A stretch of 64,000 bases of DNA from CAG-791 sp045130475 (GCA_045130475.1 JBGUPU010000053.1:1-64000); one strand, 5' to 3'. Numbered from the stretch's first letter, positions 8,546 to 17,637 are shown. Numbers and translations are program-made. The notes: generated by a model not told the origin, from the sequence alone.

Positions 8546-9469
8546 ATGCATGATTTGATCATTATCGGCGCAGGTCCTGCGGGCCTCTCCGCCGCTATCT
8601 ACGCCGCACGTGCGGAGCTCGATTACGTCCTGATCGAGGAGAACTTCGTGAACGGCGGCCAGATTATTGATACCTATGAAATCGATAATTATCCCGGTGT
8701 CCCCGGAATCAGCGGCATGGATCTGGCACAGAAGATGGCAGATCATGCAGAGAAGCTGGGCGCGGAAGTTGTCAACGCCGCAGTGGAAGGCCTTGACCTG
8801 ACAGGAGATGTCAAAAAGGTCATGACCGATGAGGGAACCTTCGAGGCAAAGGCAGTCATCATTGCTTCCGGCGCTTCCCACAGCCACCTGGGAGTCCCCG
8901 GAGAGGAAGAACTCTCCGGACACGGCGTTTCCTACTGCGCAACCTGTGACGGTGCCTTCTACCGCGGAAAGACCACGGTCGTGGTCGGCGGCGGCGATGT
9001 AGCTGTCGAGGATGCCATTTTCCTGGCCCGCGGCTGCGAGAAGGTCTATGTTGTGCACCGCCGCGACGAGCTTCGCGCAGTGAAGACCCTTCAGACTGCG
9101 CTCTTTGCCCTTCCCAATGTCGAGATGGTCTGGGATTCCAACCTCAAGTCCATCAACGACGGCGGCGACGGAAAAGTCACCTCCGTGACCGTAGTCAACA
9201 AATATGACAAGTCCGAGCGCGTGATCGACGCTGACGGCGTTTTCATCGCAGTCGGCATCACCCCCCGCTCCGGCTTTGTCGGAACCGGGATTGAGACCAA
9301 TGCAGGCGGCTACATTGTAGCAGGCGAGACCTGCGAGACCAGCATCCCCGGCGTTTTCGCTGCGGGTGATGTCCGTGCAAAACAGCTTCGCCAGGTCGTG
9401 ACCGCAGTCGCGGACGGCGCCAATGCTGTCACCAGCGTCCAGCGCTACCTTCTCGAAGCCGGAAAATAA
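8546..9469 (+). CDS. trxB: Thioredoxin reductase (NADPH)
   Basis: A 307-residue flavoenzyme that reduces the thioredoxin encoded just upstream. The FAD-binding IIGAGPAGLSAAIYAAR, the redox centre SYCATCDGAFY, the NAD(P)H-binding VVGGGDVAVEDAIFLA with the following VHRRDELRA, and the C-terminal FAD contact GVFAAGDVR are all present. The HRRxxxR pattern is the one associated with NADPH preference. AGGAGAAAG precedes ATG 8546. The unit is closed by a good intrinsic terminator at 9505-9543. Confidence 0.97.
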   Translation: MHDLIIIGAGPAGLSAAIYAARAELDYVLIEENFVNGGQIIDTYEIDNYPGVPGISGMDLAQKMADHAEKLGAEVVNAAVEGLDLTGDVKKVMTDEGTFEAKAVIIASGASHSHLGVPGEEELSGHGVSYCATCDGAFYRGKTTVVVGGGDVAVEDAIFLARGCEKVYVVHRRDELRAVKTLQTALFALPNVEMVWDSNLKSINDGGDGKVTSVTVVNKYDKSERVIDADGVFIAVGITPRSGFVGTGIETNAGGYIVAGETCETSIPGVFAAGDVRAKQLRQVVTAVADGANAVTSVQRYLLEAGK

Positions 9470-9504
9470 ATCCGACAGAAGAGAAACAATCTTTAAAATA
9501 CCTG

Positions 9505-9543
9505 ATCGCCCCTGTTCTCAGTTTGGAACAGGGGTGATTTTTC
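9505..9543 (+). terminator. Intrinsic terminator after trxB
   Basis: CCCCTGTTC pairs with GAACAGGGG across a 7-nt loop and is followed by TGATTTTT. Confidence 0.85.
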
Positions 9544-9643
9544 ATGTTTTCTGCATGCACTTTACAGTTGAATTGTCGATGCACTTTGTTTATAATCTGC
9601 TGTGAAAAGAGGAGCAGCGACATTATTTGATCTTTTCAATAAA

Positions 9644-9728
9644 AAGGGGAGCTGGCAGGAAGCCGGCTGAGAGGAGACTGCGGCCGTCTCGACCCGTAAC
9701 CTGATTTGGATAATGCCAACGAAGGGAA
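9644..9728 (+). ncRNA. TPP riboswitch (THI element)
   Basis: The conserved THI-box blocks are in order: GGGGAG, then GCCGGCTGAGAGGA, ACCCGTAACCTGAT, GGATAATGCCAACG and AAGGGAA. These form the thiamine-pyrophosphate-binding junctions. It lies upstream of thiW and the thiE-thiM fusion, and a terminator hairpin follows at once, so the likely mode is premature termination when TPP is abundant. Confidence 0.96.
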
Positions 9729-9746
9729 ATGATTTCGCCTGGAAAG

Positions 9747-9773
9747 CGGGATACCCTGACTGGTATCCCGTTT
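9747..9773 (+). terminator. Riboswitch expression-platform hairpin
   Basis: CGGGATACC pairs with GGTATCCCG across a 6-nt loop, followed by TTTATC. It lies 20 nt after the TPP aptamer and about 95 nt before thiW, as expected for a transcription-terminating expression platform. Confidence 0.75.
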
Positions 9774-9866
9774 ATCATTGTCCTGAACACAAGAGACAAC
9801 ATCCTAAGTACAAGAGACAGCTATCCTGAAAATGCGAAACAATTACTGGAAAAGGAGAGTATCAAA

Positions 9867-10382
9867 ATGAATAACGAATCTGTAAATACAAAAAAACTGG
9901 CGCTCACTGCGATTTTTGCCGCCGTGGCAGTTGTTGGTTCCATGTTTTCCTTCCCGGTTTTCGGATCGAAGTGCGCTCCGGTGCAGCATCTGGTCAATGT
10001 CCTGTGCGCGGTCTTTCTGGGGCCCGGCTGGGGGCTGGCGGCAGCCTTTATCGCGAGCGTGATCCGCAATATGACCGGTCTGGGAACCCTTCTGGCATTT
10101 CCGGGAAGCATGTGCGGCGCACTGCTTTCAGGACTTCTCTACAAGAAGTTCAAAACGCTTCCCGCGGCCTGGATCGGCGAGGTATTCGGAACAGCCGTGA
10201 TCGGCGGAATCCTGGCCTATCCTATCGCTTCCGCAATTATGGGCAACGCGAATGCAGCACTCTTTACATTCGTCGTCCCATTCCTCATCAGCACTTTGGG
10301 CGGAACCATTATCGCGGCAGTGATCACACTGGCACTGCAGAGCCGCGGTGTGATCGGCCGCCTGCGCGAGGAAATCGAGTAA
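9867..10382 (+). CDS. thiW: ThiW, thiamine-precursor ECF transporter S component
   Basis: A 171-residue membrane protein with about five hydrophobic helices, matching ThiW, the substrate-binding component of an energy-coupling-factor transporter thought to import the thiazole precursor. Recognisable segments are KLALTAIFAAVAVVGSMFSF, GSKCAPVQHLVNVLCAVFLG and RNMTGLGTLLAFPGSMCGA. ATG 9867 has AAGGAGAG 8 nt upstream; a longer frame back to 9729 would run into the riboswitch and is rejected. The TPP riboswitch and the downstream thiE-thiM gene support the assignment. The shared ECF ATPase components are not in the window. Confidence 0.92.
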   Translation: MNNESVNTKKLALTAIFAAVAVVGSMFSFPVFGSKCAPVQHLVNVLCAVFLGPGWGLAAAFIASVIRNMTGLGTLLAFPGSMCGALLSGLLYKKFKTLPAAWIGEVFGTAVIGGILAYPIASAIMGNANAALFTFVVPFLISTLGGTIIAAVITLALQSRGVIGRLREEIE

Positions 10383-10455
10383 AGGCAGTGACAGTTTCCT
10401 GCGGGGGAGTATTGAGTAAAGATTGTGACAGTTTCCTGCGCCGGAGAATCGGGAT
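10378..10455. repeat. Tandem 37-bp duplication after thiW
   Basis: The unit GAGTAAAG...GTGACAGTTTCCTGCG occurs twice, with a third partial copy. The first copy includes the thiW stop codon. Confidence 0.7.
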
Positions 10456-10528
10456 AAAATTGTGAACGCCCGCCGGTGCACTCCTGTATAAAAAAGGGAG
10501 GAACGCAGGGCTTGGATTGGAGTACATC

Positions 10529-11950
10529 ATGGGTTTGAAACTGGAAGACTGCGTTTTGTATGCGGTCACGGATACGAGCTGGCTTCGCGGACAGACACTG
10601 GCGCAGCAGGTGGAGGCAGCCCTGCGGGGCGGCGTCACGATGGTACAGCTCAGGGAAAAGGAGCTCGAGAGTGAGGCGCTTGAGCAGGAGGCCAGGGAAA
10701 TCCTCGCCCTCTGCCGCCGGTATGGTGTGCCCTTTCTCATCAATGACGATGTCATGCTGGCGAAGAAGATCGGGGCGGAAGGCGTACATGTAGGCCAGAG
10801 CGACATGGGAGCAGCGCAGGCCAGGGCTATCCTGGGGCCGGATGCGATCATCGGTGTCACAGCCAGAACGATCGAACAGGCGAAGGAAGCGGAAAAGGCA
10901 GGCGCGGACTATCTCGGCAGCGGCGCGGTTTTCGGCACCTCTACAAAAAAAGACGCTAAGCCTTTGGATCCCGCATATTTTCAGCAGATCTGCGAGAGTG
11001 TTTCCATCCCTGTCGTTGCAATCGGCGGGATCACAGCGGATAACATCCGGCAGCTTGAAGGCAGGAAGATGACCGGCTTTGCCATCGTCAGCGGTCTTTT
11101 TGCGGCTGATGATATTGAGGCCCAAACAAGGAAACTATGGAAGGACGCGCAGGAACTGTGCCTGCCGGGCCAGCCCGAGAGACTTCATGCCCTGGTGGAA
11201 AAACGCCGTCCGGTTGTCCAGTGTATCACTAATATTGTGACCGTGAACGATTGCGCCAATGCCCTGCTGGCCATTGGCGGTTCTCCCACCATGGCCCACC
11301 ATCCGGAGGAGATGGCCGATTTCGCGGCTGTCAGCGATGCCCTTGTATGCAACATGGGAGCCACAGAATCCCTGGACGCCATGATGGCAGCAGGCCTGGC
11401 ATCGAAAAACGGAAGATCAGAAAACGAAAAAACAGGTCGCCCCATCGTCATAGATCCTGTGGGATGTGCTTCTTCGACATTCCGCCGCGGAAAGTGCCTG
11501 GATATGATCAAGGCGGTGCAGCCCGCCTGCATTCGCGGAAATGCCGCTGAGATCAGAGCCCTTGCGACCGACCACGATACCGGCAGGGGTGTGGATGATC
11601 TGGAAGAGGAGACCCCGGATGCAGCGCGCTCTGCCATGGACCTGGCCCGCAAGACCGGCGCCATCGTCATTGCCTCCGGCGAGACCGATTATGTTGCCGA
11701 CGGAACCCGACTCTACGAAGTAAAGGGCGGGACCGCCTGGATGTCCAGAGTGACAGGAACCGGCTGCATGCTCAGTTCCCTCCTCGGCGCATTCCTTGCC
11801 GTTGAGAATTCTGCCCTGAGCGCAGCTGCCTGCTGTGCCATGATGAAGGCCGCCGCCGGGAAAGCCCTTGCGGAGACAATCCGCAGGCAGGGAGGCACCG
11901 GAACTTTCCACATCTGCCTCATGGATGCCCTGTCCGGAAGGATCCAATAA
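10529..11950 (+). CDS. thiE/thiM: Fused thiamine-phosphate synthase / hydroxyethylthiazole kinase
   Basis: A 473-residue fusion. The N-terminal half is ThiE, which joins the pyrimidine and thiazole moieties (TMVQLREKELES, PFLINDDVMLAKKIGAEGVH, GSGAVFGTSTKKDA, VVAIGGIT). From about residue 215 comes ThiM, the salvage kinase for hydroxyethylthiazole (RPVVQCITNIVTVNDCANAL, GGSPTMAHHPEE, VIDPVGCASSTFRR, VTGTGCMLSSLLGAFLA). The start ATG 10529 has GGAG 6 nt upstream; TTG 10517 in frame is less likely. Together with thiW under the riboswitch it forms a thiazole-salvage route: import, phosphorylation, coupling. Confidence 0.94.
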   Translation: MGLKLEDCVLYAVTDTSWLRGQTLAQQVEAALRGGVTMVQLREKELESEALEQEAREILALCRRYGVPFLINDDVMLAKKIGAEGVHVGQSDMGAAQARAILGPDAIIGVTARTIEQAKEAEKAGADYLGSGAVFGTSTKKDAKPLDPAYFQQICESVSIPVVAIGGITADNIRQLEGRKMTGFAIVSGLFAADDIEAQTRKLWKDAQELCLPGQPERLHALVEKRRPVVQCITNIVTVNDCANALLAIGGSPTMAHHPEEMADFAAVSDALVCNMGATESLDAMMAAGLASKNGRSENEKTGRPIVIDPVGCASSTFRRGKCLDMIKAVQPACIRGNAAEIRALATDHDTGRGVDDLEEETPDAARSAMDLARKTGAIVIASGETDYVADGTRLYEVKGGTAWMSRVTGTGCMLSSLLGAFLAVENSALSAAACCAMMKAAAGKALAETIRRQGGTGTFHICLMDALSGRIQ

Positions 11951-12042
11951 AGGCGAAAATCCATTACAGACGAGAGCCCAATAAAGGTGAAAATCCATTA
12001 GAGACATAGATCCAATAAAGACATAAGTCCAATAAAGGCAAA
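11944..12042. repeat. Four short tandem units after thiE/thiM
   Basis: The phrase CCAATAAAG recurs four times; the first two units share about 33 bp including GAAAATCCATTA. The first copy supplies the last codon and the stop of the upstream gene. Confidence 0.75.
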
Positions 12043-12045
12043 TTC

Positions 12046-12075
12046 AGAGGGACACCGGGGACGGTGTCCCTCTCA
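12046..12075 (+). terminator. Probable terminator hairpin after thiE/thiM
   Basis: AGAGGGACACC pairs with GGTGTCCCTCT around a GGGGAC loop. Only a loosely T-rich tail (CACTTTCTC) follows. It is a strong stem but a weak U-tract. Confidence 0.55.
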
Positions 12076-12262
12076 CTTTCTCATCAAGCCGGTCTTGACT
12101 AAAGTTGCTATGGATGAATTACCATCTATTTGATAAAATAGTATCATCAATCAACAACCCTATCAGGTCCCAGGATTCGCGGGCGAGTCTTTATTTAGAG
12201 AGCAGCAGGCAGCAGGCAGCAGGCAACAGACAGCAGAAGAGGCACCGGAAAGGAGGGCGCGG
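12076..12262. other. Intergenic region with 7-bp microrepeat
   Basis: No gene is seen. Bases 12201-12236 hold about five imperfect copies of GGCAGCA immediately before the ribosome site (GAAAGGAGG) of the next gene. Slippage here would change the leader length. Confidence 0.6.
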
Positions 12263-12859
12263 ATGAATAGAGTCATGATTACAATCGGCAGACAGTTCGG
12301 CAGCGGAGGTCACAAGATCGGCGAGTACCTTTCCAATCGTCTGGGCATGTCCTATTATGATAATGAATTGATTCTTCTTGCCGCGCAGCGCGGCGACTTG
12401 AAGGTCGAGCACATCCAGGAAATGGATGAGATGATCCAGAATCCCTTCCTGTATGAGAAGCAGGAAACATTCGTTGAAGATACGATGGAAGAAACCGTAT
12501 TTGAGCTTCAGCAGGAGGTGATCCGGCAGCTGGCGGAGAAGGAGAGTGCTGTTTTCGTAGGACGGTGCGCCGACGAGGCACTCCGGAAAGCCGGTTATAA
12601 AGTGCTCAGCATCTTTATCTGCGCGCCCCTCAAGCAGCGGATCGCCAGGACCTGCCGCCTGCAGGGACTCAGCCTGGAGGAGTGCGAAGCCCTGACCGAG
12701 CGCAAGGACAGTTCCCGCAAGGCCTATTACGAAAAGCATACCGGCAGGACCTGGGGCGTTCCGGAGAACTATGATCTCTACTACGACACTTCCAAAAATG
12801 ATATCTCCTATATCATTGTGGATATCATCAAAACATATAAGGAGATGATCAGCGAGTAA
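12263..12859 (+). CDS. Cytidylate kinase-like family protein
   Basis: A 198-residue protein of the cytidylate_kin2 family, common in Clostridia. It starts MNRVMITIGRQFGSGGHKIG, with the nucleotide-binding loop GRQFGSGG, then LGMSYYDNELI, FVGRCADEAL and an arginine-rich lid region (KQRIARTC, ERKDSSRKAYYEKHTGRTWG). It ends with YDTSKNDISYIIVDII. True CMP kinases (Cmk) differ in this last part, and the substrate of this branch is not settled. It stands alone between a terminator-like hairpin and a bidirectional terminator at 12938-12986. Confidence 0.85.
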   Translation: MNRVMITIGRQFGSGGHKIGEYLSNRLGMSYYDNELILLAAQRGDLKVEHIQEMDEMIQNPFLYEKQETFVEDTMEETVFELQQEVIRQLAEKESAVFVGRCADEALRKAGYKVLSIFICAPLKQRIARTCRLQGLSLEECEALTERKDSSRKAYYEKHTGRTWGVPENYDLYYDTSKNDISYIIVDIIKTYKEMISE

Positions 12860-12937
12860 GGAGATGGATACTACAGTACATCCGGCACATAAAACAAAAA
12901 TCATTATAAACAAAAATAATGAATAGATTTGGAAAAA

Positions 12938-12986
12938 TAAAAGGACTAATCAAAATCGGATTTTCCGATTGACGATTAGTCCTTTT
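12938..12986. terminator. Bidirectional terminator between converging genes
   Basis: AAAAGGACTAATC pairs with GATTAGTCCTTTT around an AT-rich loop that itself contains a smaller ATCGG/CCGAT hairpin. T-runs occur on both strands, serving the kinase-like gene (+) and the ATPase gene (-). Confidence 0.85.
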
Positions 12987-12998
12987 CTACTATATATC

Positions 12999-14237
12999 TC
13001 AAAGATAATCAATCGGCAGCGCGAGGAGATTATCGCGGAGCCAGCGCTTTTCTTCGCAGAGGCACAGAATTGCACCTGTGCCTCTCTTTTTTTCAGGAAC
13101 TTTATCCAGAATAACATTTGCAGAGGCCATCGAAGCCTTAGGATTTCCGGTCATCTTGATTTCAACAGGGTACAGAATGCCATTTTCTTCGATAATCAGA
13201 TCAATCTCATTGTCACTTCCTGCGTTCTTGTCTTTTCCACGGTAATAAAAAACAGAGAAGCGATAGTCCATGCCTTCATTTGCAAAGGATTTGAGGATTT
13301 CGGAAACCACAAAGGTCTCAAACATATTTCCGGCAACGGCGCTGACCTGCAAAGCTTCAGGTGTAAGCCAGCGAGTGAGAAAGCATGCGAGACCAGTATC
13401 TCGAAAATACAGCTTGGGTGCACGGATTGCCCGCTTCAGAACATCCGCGCCGTAAGGCTGCAGCAGACAGACAATACCGGTCCTTTCCAGAATCGAGATC
13501 CACTTTTTAATCGTCGGTTCTGTTACCCCGACATCCGAGGCAATGTTGGCGTAACTCAGGATTTCACCGGTTCGTGCGGCGGCAGCTGTGAGAAATTTCA
13601 GAAAGGTCACGCCGTCACTTGCGATTAACTCATTAATATCCCTCTCCAGATAGGTGTTGACATAGGAAGAATAGAAATCAACCCATTCCCTCGGTGTCGT
13701 ATATAACTCCGGATATGACCCTTTGTGGATTGTTTTCCATAAATCCGGATACGGTTTTCGCTCCTTTTCCCGCAAATTTATATAGGATTCTTCCGGCAGG
13801 AAGTGCCGATTGAAAGAAATTCCGTGGATTTCCCGAAGAGAGAGACCGCACAATTCTGTGACGGACACTCGTCCGGCCAGGGATTCGCTGGTTCCCTTCA
13901 TCAGTTCCAGAGCCTGGGAGCCGGTCAAAAGGTAATTTCCCCTCGCATCAGAGCGGTCTACGCGGATTTTAATATTCTCCAGGATACCACTCTCTTTCTG
14001 CACTTCGTCTATGATGACCGGAGCAGGATGATTCATGAAAAAAAGTGCAGGCTCTTCCCTTGCCTGCAGACGTTCTCTGCGGTCGTCAAAAGTTACATAA
14101 TGATAATCCGGAAAGAGATGCTGCAGGATTGTAGATTTACCGACCTGTCTTGCTCCGGTCAGCAGCAGACATTTACTTGTCGAAACACGCTTTTCGAGAA
14201 TAGATTCAATGGCTCTTTGAATATAAATATAGTCCAT
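12999..14237 (-). CDS. AAA-type ATPase with DUF4143 domain
   Basis: A 412-residue P-loop protein of the AAA_14/DUF4143 group, often single genes in Firmicutes and Bacteroidetes with unknown role. The Walker A loop is LLTGARQVGKSTILQ and Walker B is APVIIDEVQK; sensor-like LLTGSQALELMKG and SLAGRVSVTELCGLSLREI follow. The C-terminal DUF4143 part includes YLERDINELI, a winged-helix-like stretch, and EIDLIIEENGILYPVEIKM, which resembles a nuclease-type core. The start MDYIYIQRAIE is preferred over upstream in-frame methionines because an AGGGA site precedes it. The gene is monocistronic on the minus strand. Confidence 0.85.
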   Translation of the reverse strand: MDYIYIQRAIESILEKRVSTSKCLLLTGARQVGKSTILQHLFPDYHYVTFDDRRERLQAREEPALFFMNHPAPVIIDEVQKESGILENIKIRVDRSDARGNYLLTGSQALELMKGTSESLAGRVSVTELCGLSLREIHGISFNRHFLPEESYINLREKERKPYPDLWKTIHKGSYPELYTTPREWVDFYSSYVNTYLERDINELIASDGVTFLKFLTAAAARTGEILSYANIASDVGVTEPTIKKWISILERTGIVCLLQPYGADVLKRAIRAPKLYFRDTGLACFLTRWLTPEALQVSAVAGNMFETFVVSEILKSFANEGMDYRFSVFYYRGKDKNAGSDNEIDLIIEENGILYPVEIKMTGNPKASMASANVILDKVPEKKRGTGAILCLCEEKRWLRDNLLALPIDYL

Positions 14238-14386
14238 AATTACAAAAGTCCCTTTTTCTTGCTTTGTTTTTATGTCGAATATAAAATCTAATTTTATTAT
14301 AGACGGATAAAACGGGAGGGTCAAGTAATCAGATTTCCTTTTCTCCGCCAAAGACCCTGCCTGTTAAGGAATGAATTATATTAAAG

Positions 14387-14442
14387 AAAGAATGCCTTCG
14401 GCAGTTGTGATGTGAACTGCCGAAGGCATTCTTTTTTTTCTT
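14387..14442. terminator. Terminator downstream of thyA
   Basis: AAGAATGCCTTCGGCAGTT pairs with AACTGCCGAAGGCATTCTT, with T-rich tails on both strands. For the minus-strand thyA it lies 16 nt beyond the stop. Confidence 0.88.
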
Positions 14443-14457
14443 CATTGCAGATTGTAG

Positions 14458-15342
14458 TTAAATCCCCAGCTCGAATTTCAGCTGCGGCTTCATGGGCGCA
14501 TAGCCGCGCATCTCAAAATCATCGATCGTGATTTCCTCAAAGCTGCATCCTTTTTCCTTGTGGAGAAGCAGGACGGGCTGCCCGCTTTCGCCGGAGGCGT
14601 CATCTATACCAGTCATATTGTTGTCCTGCGCAGCCAGCTCTTCCGCGCGCCGCAGCATCTCGTGCGCGTTATCGATGTGACGGTCATAAATCTGCTCGTT
14701 GGCGACAAAGTGTGTGAAAACACCGGGTTCCAGACCGGTCACGCAGGCGATCATCATCATTAGAGCAGCGTACTGAATCTCATTGATCCCGCCGGCGCCC
14801 GAAGCTGTCAGCATATCGCCGCTGCGTTGGATCATACTCATATCCAGGTACTTGCCGCGCACATTCCACATGGTGAGAAAAGCACAGGGGGCAAGGCCGG
14901 GTGTCTCATGCAGGTCTGCTTCCTGCCAGAGGGAGACTACTTTGCGGCGGCCGTAAGGATCTTTTTTGATGTCCTCAATCAGGTTGTGGATCAGATCATA
15001 GCGCTTGACCGTAGCTCCGTAGCGCTGTCCGATCGTCCCGTCTCCGATATCCCACGGATCCCACCAGGTCACACCATATTCCTTCATCTCCGAAAGCACA
15101 TTGGTCGGGTGCTGATAGATCGTAAAGATCTCCCGGATACCCGTCTTCCAGGCCTGATGCCTCAGCGTGCAGACCGGGAACTCCCCTTTCGACAGATCAT
15201 ATTTCCGCATCACATGATTTACACTGATCGTGTGGGCAGGAGTTCCATCCTCATAGCGGGGTCTGGGATTCTCATCCATGTAACCGTTGTCCAGAATATT
15301 CTTTATATCACTTACAAGATACTTGTCTGCTTTTGTCATCAT
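14458..15342 (-). CDS. thyA: Thymidylate synthase, divergent ThyA-type
   Basis: A 294-residue folate-dependent enzyme making dTMP from dUMP. Conserved features are the Arg-rich GRRKVVSLWQE segment, the catalytic Cys in GLAPCAFLTMW, and the dUMP-binding QRSGDM. It departs from classical ThyA in several places: PCA instead of PCH at the active site, and FVANEQIYDRH where GDAHIYxNH is usual. These changes suggest a separate subfamily rather than a broken gene, since the frame and length are intact. AAAGGAGG lies upstream of the minus-strand ATG at 15342. No dihydrofolate reductase gene is adjacent. Confidence 0.88.
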   Translation of the reverse strand: MMTKADKYLVSDIKNILDNGYMDENPRPRYEDGTPAHTISVNHVMRKYDLSKGEFPVCTLRHQAWKTGIREIFTIYQHPTNVLSEMKEYGVTWWDPWDIGDGTIGQRYGATVKRYDLIHNLIEDIKKDPYGRRKVVSLWQEADLHETPGLAPCAFLTMWNVRGKYLDMSMIQRSGDMLTASGAGGINEIQYAALMMMIACVTGLEPGVFTHFVANEQIYDRHIDNAHEMLRRAEELAAQDNNMTGIDDASGESGQPVLLLHKEKGCSFEEITIDDFEMRGYAPMKPQLKFELGI

Positions 15343-15697
15343 AAATGGATTTGCCTCCTTTCCCCGGAAATCGTTACTGAAGTGAATTCATTTCATACAA
15401 ATAGTATCCGATTCAAATAGCATAGTCAAGGAATGTACCTGCGCAGGTTCACTGTCATTTCACAGACATTTCACTTTTGCCGGTCTTTTTCTAAGGTTCA
15501 TTTGAAGTAGCCCGGATAGACTGTAACTGTGTACAGGAACCCCTGTGCAGTAGGTGGAAGCGTTTCAAGTGCCGTCGATTACGCGGTTATAGCTGTATCA
15601 GAAATGGATTTAGTATCTGTTAACGTGATGCTTTCACGGTTTGATAAGCACAAGCGCTTCAAGGCAGAAGTAGATTAAGAAAAGAGGTGAGACAGTC
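15343..15697. other. Intergenic region with a possible small reading frame
   Basis: No recognised gene. On the plus strand an open frame of about 50 codons ends at TAA 15675-15677 and includes a 25-codon portion starting ATG (MDLVSVNVMLSRFDKHKRFK and onward). It has no clear ribosome site and could be a gene remnant or chance. The ribosome site AAAAGAGGTGAG of the next gene follows. Confidence 0.3.
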
Positions 15698-16951
15698 ATG
15701 AAAAAACATACCTGGACGATCGTGTTTACCTCCTGCCTGCTGGCATTTACAGTTTTTCTGGCAATGGACACGTTCGTCCTTTCCAGTACCTATCAGGCAG
15801 ATGCCACAGGAATGAACACGGAGATGTTCCCGCAGGCAGAAGTCAGCGTCAATAAGGCCGAAGAAGACATAGAGAGTGAGACTGTTGAGGAAAGCCGGGA
15901 GGATCAAAAGACCGTAGAAGACGAAGGCTCCGAGGCGGGCGGTTCAGACTCCGTTTCCGGTGCGTCTCCTCAAAAGAAAAAGCCCGGCAGCTCTTCTTCC
16001 GGAGAATCCGGCAGCAGTTCCGAAAGTCCTTCTTCCAGCGGATCTGACAACAGCTCTGGAAGTCCTTCTTCCAGCGAATCCGGCAGCAGTTCGGGCAGCT
16101 CCGGAAGTTCACGGAAGCACAAATCGAGAAGCTCTTCCAAGCATGGCTCTGGCAGCTTATCGAAGAGCGGAAGCGCTTTTGACGAAGAAGAGGCTGAGGA
16201 AAGAGCCGCATCGGTGACGACAGACAATGCCGGGAACTCTGAAACCTATGAGGATGACAATATCAAGATTACATATACGCAGTACACGACAAACGGGACG
16301 ACCATCCACGTCGCGGATGTACAGCTCAGCTCTGCAGAGTATCTGAAGACAGCATTTGCAGAGGATACCTACGGCAAAAACGTGACAGAGGCAACCTCGG
16401 CGATTGCGGAGGCACACAATGCAATCCTGGCCATTAACGGAGATTATTACGGCGTTCAGGAGAAAGGCTATGTCATCCGCAACGGAATTGTTTACCGGGA
16501 CAAAGCCGGCGAGAGTGAAGTGCTCTGTATCTATGCGGACGGAAGCATGAAGATTATCGATCCTTCCACTGTGACCGCACAGGAACTGGTAGACCAGGGC
16601 GTCTGGCAGGCCTTTTCCTTTGGACCGGGGCTTGTGGAGGACGGTGAGATATCCGTTTCTCTGGATTCAGAGGTCGGCAGGGCCAAGGCGAGCAACCCCC
16701 GCACTGCAATCGGCATCATTGATGACCTGCACTATGTTTTTGTGGTTTCTGACGGACGCACCGATGACAGCGAAGGCCTTTCACTCTACGAACTGGCGAG
16801 CTTCATGGACCAGCTCGGCGTGCAGACAGCCTACAACCTGGACGGCGGCGGATCCTCCACAATGGTTTTTCAGAATCAGATAATCAATAACCCGACCGGC
16901 GGCTTCGGCGACCGTGAGAGGGAGGTGAGTGATATTGTTTACATCGGATAA
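15698..16951 (+). CDS. Membrane-anchored phosphodiester glycosidase (NAGPA) family protein
   Basis: A 417-residue exported protein. Residues about 7-30 form a signal anchor. Then comes an acidic stretch and about 90 residues of Ser/Gly/Glu/Lys low-complexity linker (15955-16200), and from about residue 185 a phosphodiester glycosidase domain (NAGPA, pfam09992-like). Core motifs are AILAINGDYYGVQEKGYVIR, NPRTAIGIIDDLHYVFVVSD and YNLDGGGSSTMVF. Family members act on sugar-phosphodiester linkages in surface polymers; the exact substrate here is unknown. The final codons overlap the start region of the next gene, suggesting translational coupling. Confidence 0.88.
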   Translation: MKKHTWTIVFTSCLLAFTVFLAMDTFVLSSTYQADATGMNTEMFPQAEVSVNKAEEDIESETVEESREDQKTVEDEGSEAGGSDSVSGASPQKKKPGSSSSGESGSSSESPSSSGSDNSSGSPSSSESGSSSGSSGSSRKHKSRSSSKHGSGSLSKSGSAFDEEEAEERAASVTTDNAGNSETYEDDNIKITYTQYTTNGTTIHVADVQLSSAEYLKTAFAEDTYGKNVTEATSAIAEAHNAILAINGDYYGVQEKGYVIRNGIVYRDKAGESEVLCIYADGSMKIIDPSTVTAQELVDQGVWQAFSFGPGLVEDGEISVSLDSEVGRAKASNPRTAIGIIDDLHYVFVVSDGRTDDSEGLSLYELASFMDQLGVQTAYNLDGGGSSTMVFQNQIINNPTGGFGDREREVSDIVYIG

Positions 16952-17585
16952 GAACGAGATAATGCACTATGCTGACAGCGTACTTCATGACGCCTTTATT
17001 TTCCTGACAGCTGGAATTGCCTGCGCGTTGTTCGGCCTGATCTACGAGATCTTCAGTCATGAAGTCTATTCTTTTTACATGATCTATGCCTTTCTGATTC
17101 TTCTCGTGCCGGGAGCTCTTTTGAATCTGGTGATTGCATGGCTTGCAGTCAGGAAGGAAAAGCATCTGCGGATCAAAGAGGCAGCAGCCCGAAGTGCTCA
17201 GAATGTAGCATTTGCGGAGAACTTATCAGCAGACTTGCTGAACATAAGCGATGCAGCAGCCCGAAGCACAGCTAATACAGTATTTAAAGAAGAGGCAGTG
17301 ACGGAAACTTGTTACGAACTAAGCAATGGAGTAAAGACGCCAGTCAGTACGGGAGTCCTTTTCCCGGGGCGCTTCACCCGACTTGCATGGAATTCAGGAC
17401 TTGCAGTCCTGACCGTAGGCTCAATTTTCAAGGGCATCCTGGACATTTACGGGACTACAAATAAGCTGATCGTGGTATATCCTGCTGCGGCAGCAATACT
17501 GCTCTGTGCTGCGGTATTTTCCTTTTCAATGTCCTGTGCTACAATCAAAAAGATGCAAAAAAACACCGGGATATCAGCGGTATAA
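16935..17585 (+). CDS. Small multi-pass membrane protein, unknown function
   Basis: A protein of about 216 residues with four predicted membrane helices in two pairs (FIFLTAGIACALFGLIYEIF and the following one; then LAVLTVGSIFKGILDIYG and AAAILLCAAVFSFSM). The pairs are separated by a soluble stretch holding two similar AAARSxxN units. It overlaps the end of the NAGPA-family gene, and I favour TTG 16935, 9 nt after GGAGG; GTG 16929 is possible. I do not recognise a family. Linkage to the glycosidase suggests an envelope role. Confidence 0.65.
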   Translation: MFTSDKNEIMHYADSVLHDAFIFLTAGIACALFGLIYEIFSHEVYSFYMIYAFLILLVPGALLNLVIAWLAVRKEKHLRIKEAAARSAQNVAFAENLSADLLNISDAAARSTANTVFKEEAVTETCYELSNGVKTPVSTGVLFPGRFTRLAWNSGLAVLTVGSIFKGILDIYGTTNKLIVVYPAAAAILLCAAVFSFSMSCATIKKMQKNTGISAV

Positions 17586-17637
17586 GCGTTAATCCTGCAG
17601 ACTTGTATCTGAAACAACGGGTTGGAGGGAGAACTCA

